This document shows positions 27,723-35,207 of a DNA stretch of 48,805 nt, in pieces. The notes beneath the pieces were generated by a model. That model was not told the origin of the DNA, did not search any database, and saw only the letters and a program-made list of their open reading frames with translations. The DNA comes from Methylotenera oryzisoli (GTDB lineage: Bacteria > Pseudomonadota > Gammaproteobacteria > Burkholderiales > Methylophilaceae). Both the position numbers and the translations under genes were made by a program. The stretch is taken from NCBI GenBank assembly GCA_945878695.1, contig CAMDXI010000009.1, forward strand, positions 1 to 48,805, read 5' to 3'. Numbering within the stretch: position 1 is the first letter of the stretch; each line of letters begins with the position of its first letter.

Positions 27723-28676
27723 ATGGCAAATTTATTAGACCAATTAAAGGCTATGACCACCATTGTGGCAGACACCGGTGATGTTGAAGCAATCAAATCA
27801 GTTAAGCCTGTGGATGCAACAACCAACCCATCATTAGTATTAAAAGCAAGCCAATTGCCACAATACGCCCCACTTATTGAAACGGCCATTGCCTACGCTA
27901 AAGCGCAAGGCGGCACTAAAGCCGAGCAAATTGATAATGCGGCAGACAAATTAGCCGTGTTAATCGGTACTGAAATCACCAAAGTAGTACCGGGTCGTAT
28001 TTCTACTGAAGTGGATGCGCGCTTATCATTCAACTTGGATGCGATGGTGGCTAAAGGCCGTAAATTGATCAAGTTGTATCAAGATTCTGGCGTGAGCAAA
28101 GACCGCGTGTTGATCAAATTAGCTTCAACATGGGAAGGCATCAAAGCCGGTGAAATCCTAGAAAAAGAAGGCATCCAATGTAACTTAACCTTGTTATTCG
28201 GTTTTGGCCAAGCACGTGCTTGTGCAGAAGCGGGCGTATTCTTAATCTCACCGTTTGTTGGCCGTATCTTAGATTGGTATAAAGCTAAAAACCCAGGTAC
28301 CGAGTACACACAAGAAACCGATCCAGGCGTGGTCTCAGTTCGTGCTATCTACCAATATTACAAAGAGCACGGCTACAAAACCGTGGTAATGGGTGCTTCA
28401 TTCCGTAACACCGGTGAATTGATTGCTTTGGCAGGTTGTGATCGCTTAACCGTGTCACCTAACTTATTACAAGATCTAGCGGCTACCGAAGGCAATTTAG
28501 TGCAGGTGTTGAAAGACAGCGGCGCAACTACAAAACCGGCTGCTAAGTTAACTGAAGAAGAGTTCCGTTTTGAGTTGAACCAAGATGCCATGGCCACTGA
28601 GAAATTAGCAGAAGGCATACGCGGTTTTGTGGCCGATCAAAACAAACTGGAAGCAGCTTTAAGCGAAAAACTATAA
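27723..28676 (+). CDS. tal: Transaldolase
   Basis: 317 residues, TalB type. [14 protein letters not shown] lies near 30-43. The Schiff-base lysine K132 is in [34 protein letters not shown] is largely conserved further on. It exchanges dihydroxyacetone units between sugar phosphates in the regeneration phase of the RuMP cycle. Consensus ribosome site AGGAGG. Codon choice (A/T-ending Ala, Val, Thr) differs from the upstream cofactor genes and fits very high expression. Confidence 0.96.
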   Translation: MANLLDQLKAMTTIVADTGDVEAIKSVKPVDATTNPSLVLKASQLPQYAPLIETAIAYAKAQGGTKAEQIDNAADKLAVLIGTEITKVVPGRISTEVDARLSFNLDAMVAKGRKLIKLYQDSGVSKDRVLIKLASTWEGIKAGEILEKEGIQCNLTLLFGFGQARACAEAGVFLISPFVGRILDWYKAKNPGTEYTQETDPGVVSVRAIYQYYKEHGYKTVVMGASFRNTGELIALAGCDRLTVSPNLLQDLAATEGNLVQVLKDSGATTKPAAKLTEEEFRFELNQDAMATEKLAEGIRGFVADQNKLEAALSEKL

Positions 28677-28694
28677 ACCCAAGTTTAAGTTTGG

Positions 28695-28737
28695 ACTTAG
28701 TGTAAGTATTTTGTAATAAAAGCGTAATCCACTAAGT
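28695..28737. promoter_or_regulatory. Inverted repeat just upstream of the hps promoter
   Basis: ACTTAGTG (28695-28702) and CACTAAGT (28730-28737) are perfect 8-bp arms 27 bp apart. The second arm ends 6 bp before the -35 hexamer, a position typical of activator sites. Confidence 0.4.
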
Positions 28738-28743
28738 TTAGAA

Positions 28744-28772
28744 TTGACATATGTTTACTGGGCATTTACTAT
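28744..28772 (+). promoter_or_regulatory. Strong sigma-70 promoter of hps
   Basis: Consensus -35 TTGACA (28744-28749), exactly 17 bp, then -10 TACTAT (28767-28772). Predicted start of RNA is near 28779, giving a leader of about 150 nt before the hps ATG. Confidence 0.8.
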
Positions 28773-28778
28773 AAGTGT

Positions 28779-28927
28779 CCAGTTTTTTGTAAGGCAAGAA
28801 TTGCAGTGTAAAAGCCTTTATGACGGCCTGTAGCACCATCTGGGCTTAGGCCATTTTGAACGGCTTTTATTACTAAAATAGCAATAAATTTGTATCATTT
28901 TAAAAAATTATTAAACGGAGAAACACC
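28779..28927 (+). promoter_or_regulatory. Structured 5' leader of hps
   Basis: Long leader with a nested hairpin: AAAAGCC (28810-28816) pairs with GGCTTTT (28862-28868). Inside it, after an 8/9-nt internal loop, GGCCT (28825-28829) pairs with AGGCC (28848-28852). An A/U-rich stretch and the GGAG ribosome site follow. It matches no riboswitch family that I recognise. It may stabilise the mRNA or control translation. Confidence 0.45.
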
Positions 28928-29560
28928 ATGGCATTAACCCAAATGGCTTTAGATTCATTAGACTTTGACGGCACCGTTGCTTTAGCTGCATTAGTAGCAC
29001 CGCACGTTGACATTCTTGAAATCGGTACACCATGCATTAAGCACAACGGTATCAAATTACTAGAAACATTACGTGCTAAATTCCCAAAAAACCAAATCTT
29101 AGTTGATTTGAAAACAATGGATGCTGGTTTCTACGAAGCTGAGCCATTCTACAAAGCTGGTGCAGATATCTGTACAGTTTTGGGTTGTGCTGATATCGGT
29201 ACCATCAAAGGTGTAATCGATGTAGCTAACAAATACGGCAAAAAAGCACAAGTTGACTTGATCAACGTGGCTGATAAAGCGGCTAAAACTCAAGAAGTGG
29301 CTAAATTAGGTGCGCACATCATTGGCGTTCACACTGGTTTGGATCAACAAGCTGCTGGTCAAACACCATTTACAGACCTAGCTTTAGTAGCTGCTTTGAA
29401 ATTAGGCGTTGAAATCTCAGTTGCTGGTGGTGTTAAAGCTGCAACTACAGCACAAGTACGTGACGCTGGCGCTACTATCATTGTAGCTGGCGCTGCAATT
29501 TACGGCGCTACTGATCCAGCTGCTTCTGCTGCTGAAATCACAGCTATTGCTCACGCTTAA
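28928..29560 (+). CDS. hps: 3-hexulose-6-phosphate synthase
   Basis: 210 residues, orotidine-decarboxylase fold. The active-site motif DLKTMDAG lies at 60-67. EIGTPCI (31-37) and VAGGVKAATT near 164-173 (phosphate binding) are also conserved. It condenses formaldehyde with ribulose 5-phosphate, the carbon-fixing step of the RuMP cycle. It is predicted to be among the most abundant proteins of the cell, and the strong promoter and uniform A/T-ending codons agree with that. A strong terminator follows, before phi. Confidence 0.96.
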   Translation: MALTQMALDSLDFDGTVALAALVAPHVDILEIGTPCIKHNGIKLLETLRAKFPKNQILVDLKTMDAGFYEAEPFYKAGADICTVLGCADIGTIKGVIDVANKYGKKAQVDLINVADKAAKTQEVAKLGAHIIGVHTGLDQQAAGQTPFTDLALVAALKLGVEISVAGGVKAATTAQVRDAGATIIVAGAAIYGATDPAASAAEITAIAHA

Positions 29561-29603
29561 TTTAAGCGATTTCAATAAGCAATTATTGAAATGAGTAATT
29601 AGA

Positions 29604-29637
29604 AATCCCGACTCTTTATCGAGTCGGGATTTTTTTT
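29604..29637 (+). terminator. Intrinsic terminator between hps and phi
   Basis: AATCCCGACTC-TTTATC-GAGTCGGGATT: an 11-bp perfect stem with 6-nt loop followed by eight T. It should end most hps transcripts and leave phi at lower level or on its own promoter. Confidence 0.92.
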
Positions 29638-29683
29638 AATGGTCTATTAAATGCACTGTTATTAAATATATAAGGAAAAAATT

Positions 29684-30223
29684 ATGAGCAGCAGTCAAAA
29701 ATTAATTTTAGACAAATTAAGCAGTATATTGTCTGAAACAGACAACTCTAAATCAGCCGAACTTTTAAAATTGGTTCAAGGTGCTGGCCGCACATTCATT
29801 GGTGGAGCAGGTCGTTCACTATTGGTATCACGCTTCTTTGCTATGCGCTTGGTGCACGCTGGCTATAACGTTAGCATGATAGGCGAAGTGGTGACACCAG
29901 CCATTAAAGCCGGTGATTTGTTGTTATTGGTATCGGGTTCTGGCGGTACAGAAACCTTGTTGCCATTTGTTAAAAAAGCTAAATCAGTGGGCGCGAAATT
30001 GGTGGTGATTTCCATGAAGAAATCCTCACCCATGGCCGATGCAGCTGATTTAACCATACAAATTGGTAACGACAACAGCTTCCCATTAACCCAAGGTATG
30101 CCTATGGGTTCACAATTCGAACTTTCAACCTTGTTGTTCTTGGAAGCGGCCATTGCTGATTTGATTTTTGCTAAAAGTTTGACCGAAGAGGGCATGCGCG
30201 CCATTCATGCCAATTTGGAATAA
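29684..30223 (+). CDS. phi: 6-phospho-3-hexuloisomerase
   Basis: 179 residues, SIS-domain protein. FIGGAGRSLLVSRFFAMRL (near 38-56) and SGSGGTETLLPF (near 85-96) form the sugar-phosphate site. The C-terminal FELSTLLFLEAAIADL is characteristic. It isomerises hexulose 6-phosphate to fructose 6-phosphate, the second RuMP step. AAGGA ribosome site. A terminator precedes and another follows it. Confidence 0.95.
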   Translation: MSSSQKLILDKLSSILSETDNSKSAELLKLVQGAGRTFIGGAGRSLLVSRFFAMRLVHAGYNVSMIGEVVTPAIKAGDLLLLVSGSGGTETLLPFVKKAKSVGAKLVVISMKKSSPMADAADLTIQIGNDNSFPLTQGMPMGSQFELSTLLFLEAAIADLIFAKSLTEEGMRAIHANLE

Positions 30224-30249
30224 GCTAGCAAGTAATATGTCGTACGAAT

Positions 30250-30277
30250 AAAAAAGCTCGCCTAGGCGAGCTTTTTT
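30250..30277. terminator. Bidirectional terminator between phi and the HisA-like gene
   Basis: A perfect palindrome: AAAAAAGCTCGCC, TA, GGCGAGCTTTTTT. It has T-runs in both directions. The stop codon of the minus-strand gene lies within its right edge. Confidence 0.9.
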
Positions 30278-30989
30278 AGATGCCTAGCCTAGATAATGAC
30301 GCCCCGCTGATTTGTCGATTATGCAATGCGGTGGCCACCAGTACGCCGTGCACTCCCAATGCTTTTAAGCTAAGCAAGTCTTGCTCATCCCTTACGCCGC
30401 CAGCCGCATACCACCGACTGCCTTTATTAGACTGCGTAATTTGTTCCAGCCTGGTCTTATTAAAGCCTTGATTGGCTCCCACGTCGCACAGTGACATAAT
30501 AATGACCCGCTCTGGCCAATCTTCTGTTTGCTTAAACAATGCCAGCGGACCACGGAAGCCATCACTGAAAAAATCCAGTGATAAAATAAAGTCAGGCTGT
30601 TGCTGGCTAAGCGCCAGGTAATCCCGCATGTCATGGAAGTTTTCACTGGCTAAAATAATGCGTACATTAAGTTTTTGCCATTCAAGCAGATCCGCAGACT
30701 GCTTAAAGCCGGCATCCAGCCATAGTTCCAGTTCGGGGTAAGCGAGGCTTATCTGCGCTATGCTGGCGTAATTTGTACTGGTCTTATTCGGTAGTTTTTG
30801 AATGGCATTTAAGTCGGCGATATATAATTGCTTAAATGGGTAGATGGCCAGTAGCGCAGCGACGACAGTCAATGGATCACTAGACGGACAAAGTGGCGAG
30901 TGCATGCGTTGGTAAGTTTGCCTAAGGCCTTTTTTAGCATGCACCACTTCGCCATTCAATAAATCAATTACTGGGATTACTTGCATCAT
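30276..30989 (-). CDS. HisA/HisF-like TIM-barrel protein of the H4MPT island
   Basis: 237 residues. The N-terminus QVIPVIDLLNGEVVHAKKG resembles HisA, and YIADLNAI, LWLDAG and the late YAAGGVRDEQDLLSLKALGVHGVLVATAL keep the two half-barrel phosphate sites. It lacks the usual his-operon neighbours. It sits beside phi and is divergent from the methylofuran genes. HisA-related proteins of unknown role (COG1411-like) recur in methanogens and H4MPT-containing bacteria. The substrate is unknown; a phosphorylated cofactor precursor is plausible. Starts with two consecutive ATG codons. Confidence 0.8.
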   Translation of the reverse strand: MMQVIPVIDLLNGEVVHAKKGLRQTYQRMHSPLCPSSDPLTVVAALLAIYPFKQLYIADLNAIQKLPNKTSTNYASIAQISLAYPELELWLDAGFKQSADLLEWQKLNVRIILASENFHDMRDYLALSQQQPDFILSLDFFSDGFRGPLALFKQTEDWPERVIIMSLCDVGANQGFNKTRLEQITQSNKGSRWYAAGGVRDEQDLLSLKALGVHGVLVATALHNRQISGASLSRLGI

Positions 30990-32040
30990 CGAACAGCGTC
31001 AAAAAATATTAGTATGCGAGTTTATCACTGCTGGCGGCTTTGGTGATGCCCCATTGCCTTGCTCCTTGGCTAAAGAAGGGGCAATGATGCGTGATGCGCT
31101 GTTAAGAGACCTAAGTGAACTCAAGGCCTACCAACTGATTAGTCTGCACGATGTTAGGCTAGAGCCATCATGCATGGTGTCAAGCAGTACGGCAGTGGCC
31201 GCCGGCGAATTCATTAAGGTGTTTGAAGCATTACTCCTGCAAGTGGATTTGGTTTGGCTGATTGCACCGGAGTCAGACGGCCACTTGCTTAAGTTAACGG
31301 AGCTGTGCTTGCAAGCGGAAAGCAAACAGGATGGGCCCATATTGATAGGCTGTGGCTACGATGCCAGCTTAATTGGCACCAGTAAAACCTTAAGTTTTGA
31401 AGCCATGCAGGCTGCCGGCATACACACGCTGCCAGTGCATGCCGGAGAAGACGTCGTTCGCGATGATTATTTTGCCCAATTGGCGCAATCTAACGAAGCT
31501 TGGCTAGTTAAGCCCGAAGATGGCGCCGGTTGTGATGGCATACAGTATTTTGCTAGCATCATGTCCATGCGCGATTGGATGCAACAAGAGGATCGCAGCC
31601 AGCATTTTTTTGCGCAAGCATACCAGGCGGGGATTGCCGCTAGTTTTTGCATGCTCTGTCGGGATGGTCAGGCCTGGTTGCTCAGTGTCAATCAGCAACA
31701 CGTGAGCATGCAAGATAATGGATTTGTTTTGCATGGTATTAGCGTTAATGGCCTGAGCCAATATTGGTCTCGTTTTGAGACGCTGGCTCGCAAAATGGCT
31801 AAAATGCTACCGGATGCCTTGGCTTATGTAGGGGTGGATGTCATTATTGATACGCAGAACGACGCCCTCTATGTCATAGACATTAATCCGCGTTTAACCA
31901 GCAGCTACGTTGGCTTGCGTGAGGCCATGGCTTGCAACCCAGCCGAACTTATTTTGTCTTGCGTGTTGTCTGCGCGCTTTAAATTACCCTTAATAGAAAA
32001 AAACCGAGTGGGCATTAGCTTGCATGAAAACGACGCTTGA
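30985..32040 (+). CDS. ATP-grasp ligase, MfnD-like (aryl-amine-glutamate ligase)
   Basis: The obvious in-frame starts are TTG 31054 and ATG 31084. However, the frame is open back to a stop at 30913, and the translated stretch ILVCEFITAGGFGDAPLP just before 31054 looks like the normal beginning of this family. No ATG, GTG or TTG precedes it, so I place the start tentatively at ATC 30985, 9 bp after a GGG. An ATA at 31006 is another option. ATP-grasp motifs: WLVKPEDGAGCDGIQ and YVIDINPRLTSSYVGLRE. MfnD joins tyramine and glutamate in methanofuran; bacterial methylofuran carries tyrosine instead. It overlaps the mfnF-like gene by 17 bp. Confidence 0.75.
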   Translation: MIEQRQKILVCEFITAGGFGDAPLPCSLAKEGAMMRDALLRDLSELKAYQLISLHDVRLEPSCMVSSSTAVAAGEFIKVFEALLLQVDLVWLIAPESDGHLLKLTELCLQAESKQDGPILIGCGYDASLIGTSKTLSFEAMQAAGIHTLPVHAGEDVVRDDYFAQLAQSNEAWLVKPEDGAGCDGIQYFASIMSMRDWMQQEDRSQHFFAQAYQAGIAASFCMLCRDGQAWLLSVNQQHVSMQDNGFVLHGISVNGLSQYWSRFETLARKMAKMLPDALAYVGVDVIIDTQNDALYVIDINPRLTSSYVGLREAMACNPAELILSCVLSARFKLPLIEKNRVGISLHENDA

Positions 32041-33112
32041 CCATACTTCAGTAGAGCACGCCTTGTCGCCTGTTATAGGTTGGGATGTCGGTGGCGCCCA
32101 CCTTAAAGCAGTGCGCATCGATGCCGTGGGTAAGCTTGCCGTCATTCAGGTATATTGCCCATTGTGGCGTGGTTTAGATGCCTTGAGTGCAGCCATCGAT
32201 CAGGTATTGACGGAATTTTCTGTGTCAGCGATGGGGCATGCGCATTGCGTCACCATGACCGGGGAATTGGCGGATATTTTCCCCAATCGGGCTGCCGGCG
32301 TCCGGCAAATTGCCGACTTGTTAAGCGAGAAATTAGCCGAGCCCATGCTGTTTTATGCGGGCTACCAACATTGGCTAAGCCTGCCTGAGGTGGCAAGCCA
32401 AACCCATCGTATCGCCTCTATGAATTGGTTGGCCAGCATAGAATACTTAGCCAGCCATGTTAGCCATGCCTTGTTTATAGATATAGGCAGCACCACTACC
32501 GATTTGGCTTTAATCTGCGATGGCGAACCAAAAGTAATAGGCTTTAGCGACGCCACCCGCATGCAAACAAACGAATTAATTTACACTGGGGTGGTACGCA
32601 CACCCTTAATGGCCTTGGCACAAAAAATAGAGTTTCAGGGTCAATCGATTAATCTAGCTGCTGAGCATTTTGCTACCACGGCGGATGTCTACAGCCTAAC
32701 GGGCGATTTGTTGCAGAGCGAATACAGTGCAGAAACGGCTGATGGGTCAGACAAAAGCCTGGAGGCCTGCGCGCGACGTCTAGCGCGCATGATAGGGCGC
32801 GACGCCGACGATGCACCCTTAGCGGATTGGCAAGCCTTAGCGCAGGCCTTTAAGTTGCTGCAGTTACAGCAACTGCAGTTAGCTATAGAGCAGCATCTCG
32901 CTGCATTGACTGACAAATCGCAATGCGTATTGATTGGGGCAGGGGTGGGCGACTTCTTGTTAGCCAGTTTGGCTCAGCAATTAAATACGACTTACTCATC
33001 AGTGAACGATTTTATGGCGCTAGCACAGCAAGCTGGCGGATCCGCGCAGCGTATGGCTGCCGTGTGTTTCCCCGCATACGCTGTGGCCAGTTTGGGGAGG
33101 GGCCATGCTTAA
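32024..33112 (+). CDS. MfnF-like methylofuran assembly enzyme (H4MPT-linked C1 pathway protein)
   Basis: 362 residues, ASKHA (actin/hexokinase-like) fold. The phosphate loops are GWDVGGAHLKAV near 19-30 and FIDIGSTTTDLAL near 152-164; LIGAGVGDFLLASL is near the C-terminus. The family was long annotated hydantoinase/oxoprolinase-like. The methanogen member MfnF couples the furan unit to the tyramine-glutamate phenol in methanofuran. In this cluster the same step for methylofuran is likely. It overlaps the neighbours on both sides (17 bp and 8 bp), which implies tight cotranslation. Confidence 0.85.
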   Translation: MKTTLDHTSVEHALSPVIGWDVGGAHLKAVRIDAVGKLAVIQVYCPLWRGLDALSAAIDQVLTEFSVSAMGHAHCVTMTGELADIFPNRAAGVRQIADLLSEKLAEPMLFYAGYQHWLSLPEVASQTHRIASMNWLASIEYLASHVSHALFIDIGSTTTDLALICDGEPKVIGFSDATRMQTNELIYTGVVRTPLMALAQKIEFQGQSINLAAEHFATTADVYSLTGDLLQSEYSAETADGSDKSLEACARRLARMIGRDADDAPLADWQALAQAFKLLQLQQLQLAIEQHLAALTDKSQCVLIGAGVGDFLLASLAQQLNTTYSSVNDFMALAQQAGGSAQRMAAVCFPAYAVASLGRGHA

Positions 33113-34541
33113 GCACGCTATTCCTTATTGCGTTGATAGCAGCCGTTTATTTGAACGTATTGCCCACTTGCCTTGGCCTATGTTTCTAGACAGCGGCCAA
33201 CCCAAGAGTGAGTACGGTCGTTTTGACATATTGGTAGCGCAACCCTTTGTTACCGTCACCAGCGATGAAGTGCTAGACAGTGGCCGACCAGTCATCAAAA
33301 CCGAGGTCAATCAGCAGGGTGAAGTGACGGTGACTGATGAGGACGCCTTTAGCGTATTAAAGCGCCTATTGGCCGCCTACCCAGTCAATGAAAGCAGTGA
33401 ATGGCCCTTTGCTGGCGGTGCGCTAGGCTACTTTTCCTATGATTTAGCTAGGCAATTGGAAACCTTGCCCAGGCTGTCGGCTGGCGATAAGGCTAGCCCG
33501 CATATGCAAGTTGGTTTATACGATTGGGCTGTGGTGGTGGATCATCAGGAAAAGACCGCCGCATTGGTTTCATACGGGTTGTCGGCAAGCACTCATGACA
33601 ACTGGCCAGATTTATGCCGCTTGTTCGATGCGCAACCATCCGACCAGCACCAAGTCGTTGAGTCGGCTTTTCAACTAAAGGCCATGCCCAATAGCAACAT
33701 GACGTTTAGCCAATACAGCCTGGCTTTTAACAAAATTAAAGCTTACATCAAAGGCGGTGACTGCTATCAGGTGAATCTTGCGTTAAGGTTCGCTGCGCCG
33801 GCCGCAGGCAACAGTTGGTTGGTCTATAAACAATTGCGCGAGCTAAGCCCTGCGCCATTCATGGCTTATATGAAGTTTCCAAGCTGGCAAATATTGTCCG
33901 GTTCGCCTGAGCGTTTTTTGCAGGTGCGAAATCGGCATGTTGAAACGCGTCCGATAAAAGGCACCAGGCCGCGCGCCCTAAATGCCATTGAGGATGCGGC
34001 TTTGGCGGCGGATTTGCAAGGCAGCACTAAGGACCAAGCAGAAAATCTAATGATAGTGGATTTACTGCGTAACGACCTAGGCAAGAGCTGTGAAATAGGT
34101 TCGGTTCAAGCCGATCAATTATTTCGCTTACAAAGTTTTGCCAACGTACACCATTTGGTCAGCATAGTGCGCGGCCGTTTGGCACAGGGTAAGACCGCGA
34201 TTGACTTATTGCGAGCCTGTTTCCCTGGGGGCTCGATTACCGGTGCGCCTAAATTGCGGGCCATGCAAATTATAGAGGAATTGGAACCACACAGACGTGG
34301 TGTGTATTGCGGTGCCATAGCGTACATAGGCTTTGATGGCAATATGGACAGCAATATTGCCATTCGCACCGCTGTTTACCGTGAAGCGGATCATGGCGAC
34401 GGTGAAATAAGTTTCTATGCGGGCGGTGGCATAGTCAGTGATTCCTTGCTGGATCAGGAGTACACTGAAATTCAAGATAAGGCATCCGGTTTATTAAAAA
34501 CCATGCAACATTTCTTTAACGACAAGCAAGCGACACCCTAA
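33105..34541 (+). CDS. pabB: Aminodeoxychorismate synthase component I
   Basis: 478 residues. The chorismate-binding domain carries PIKGTRPR near 284-291; lysine in PIKGT marks PabB, whereas TrpE has PIAGT. GGSITGAPKLRAM is near 376-388 and GGGIVSDSLLDQEY near 441-454. It converts chorismate with ammonia to aminodeoxychorismate, the precursor of 4-aminobenzoate. The glutaminase PabA is not in the window. A very good GGGGAGG ribosome site lies at the end of the mfnF-like gene, which it overlaps. Its location suggests dedicated aminobenzoate supply for mptG. Confidence 0.92.
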   Translation: MLKHAIPYCVDSSRLFERIAHLPWPMFLDSGQPKSEYGRFDILVAQPFVTVTSDEVLDSGRPVIKTEVNQQGEVTVTDEDAFSVLKRLLAAYPVNESSEWPFAGGALGYFSYDLARQLETLPRLSAGDKASPHMQVGLYDWAVVVDHQEKTAALVSYGLSASTHDNWPDLCRLFDAQPSDQHQVVESAFQLKAMPNSNMTFSQYSLAFNKIKAYIKGGDCYQVNLALRFAAPAAGNSWLVYKQLRELSPAPFMAYMKFPSWQILSGSPERFLQVRNRHVETRPIKGTRPRALNAIEDAALAADLQGSTKDQAENLMIVDLLRNDLGKSCEIGSVQADQLFRLQSFANVHHLVSIVRGRLAQGKTAIDLLRACFPGGSITGAPKLRAMQIIEELEPHRRGVYCGAIAYIGFDGNMDSNIAIRTAVYREADHGDGEISFYAGGGIVSDSLLDQEYTEIQDKASGLLKTMQHFFNDKQATP

Positions 34542-34561
34542 TTTAAGCTAGGCAGACAGTC

Positions 34562-35200
34562 ATGCAGAACAATCAATTATGGGTAATTAAACTGGGTGGC
34601 AGCTTGTTAGGGTCGGCGGCCTTGCTGCATTGGCTATCGCTGCTGGCTAAGCACGGTAATGGCAAAGTGGTAATTGTGCCTGGTGGCAGTGTGTTTGCCG
34701 ATGCGGTTAGGCAAGCGCAAAACCTGTCAGGAGTGAGCGATGGCTTGGCTCATGAATTAGCTTTACTGGCCATGGATCAATTTGGCTTGTTGTTGGCGGG
34801 CATGCAGCCAGGTTTGGTGACGGCGACCAGCGAATTGGAAATAGCCGAACGTGGCTGGCAGCATAGGGCCGTGGTGTGGTTACCTAGCCAGATGGTGTTG
34901 GCTGATGCCACGGTTGAACAAAGCTGGCGAATGACATCGGATAGTTTGAGTGCGTGGTTAGCCAACAAATTAGCGGCAGATCAGTTGCTGTTAGTTAAAT
35001 CGGTGGATTTGAACTCTTACCAACAAAGTCAGGCAGCGCTTGCCAGAATCTTGCTTGATGACGGGGTGGTCGATGCCTGTTTCTTGGATGGCATAGCCGG
35101 ACAGCGCTATCAAACCCGCCTACTTAACAGAAACGATTACGTCTTATTTGAGCAGGGTTTGTGCACTCAAGGCTTACAGGAAAAAGCCAGACTACTTTAA
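34562..35200 (+). CDS. MfnE-like amino acid kinase family protein
   Basis: 212 residues. Amino acid kinase fold: IKLGGSLLGSAALLHWL near 9-25, VVIVPGGSVFADAVR near 36-50, and DQLLLVKSVDLNSY near 139-152. MfnE phosphorylates the aminomethylfuran phosphate to a diphosphate, the activated donor used by MfnF. Proximity to the mfnF- and mfnD-like genes supports that role in methylofuran synthesis. The gene is last in the plus-strand run; its stop is only 7 bp from the stop of the convergent RND gene, with no terminator visible. Confidence 0.82.
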   Translation: MQNNQLWVIKLGGSLLGSAALLHWLSLLAKHGNGKVVIVPGGSVFADAVRQAQNLSGVSDGLAHELALLAMDQFGLLLAGMQPGLVTATSELEIAERGWQHRAVVWLPSQMVLADATVEQSWRMTSDSLSAWLANKLAADQLLLVKSVDLNSYQQSQAALARILLDDGVVDACFLDGIAGQRYQTRLLNRNDYVLFEQGLCTQGLQEKARLL

Positions 35201-35207
35201 AAGCCCA

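Noticed and set aside
28779-28927. Known riboswitch class in the hps leader
   Set aside because: I could not match the conserved core of any riboswitch I know, so it is reported only as a structured leader.
33105-34541. Anthranilate synthase component I (TrpE) instead of PabB
   Set aside because: PIKGT with lysine is the PabB signature; TrpE has alanine there, and the neighbours point to H4MPT.
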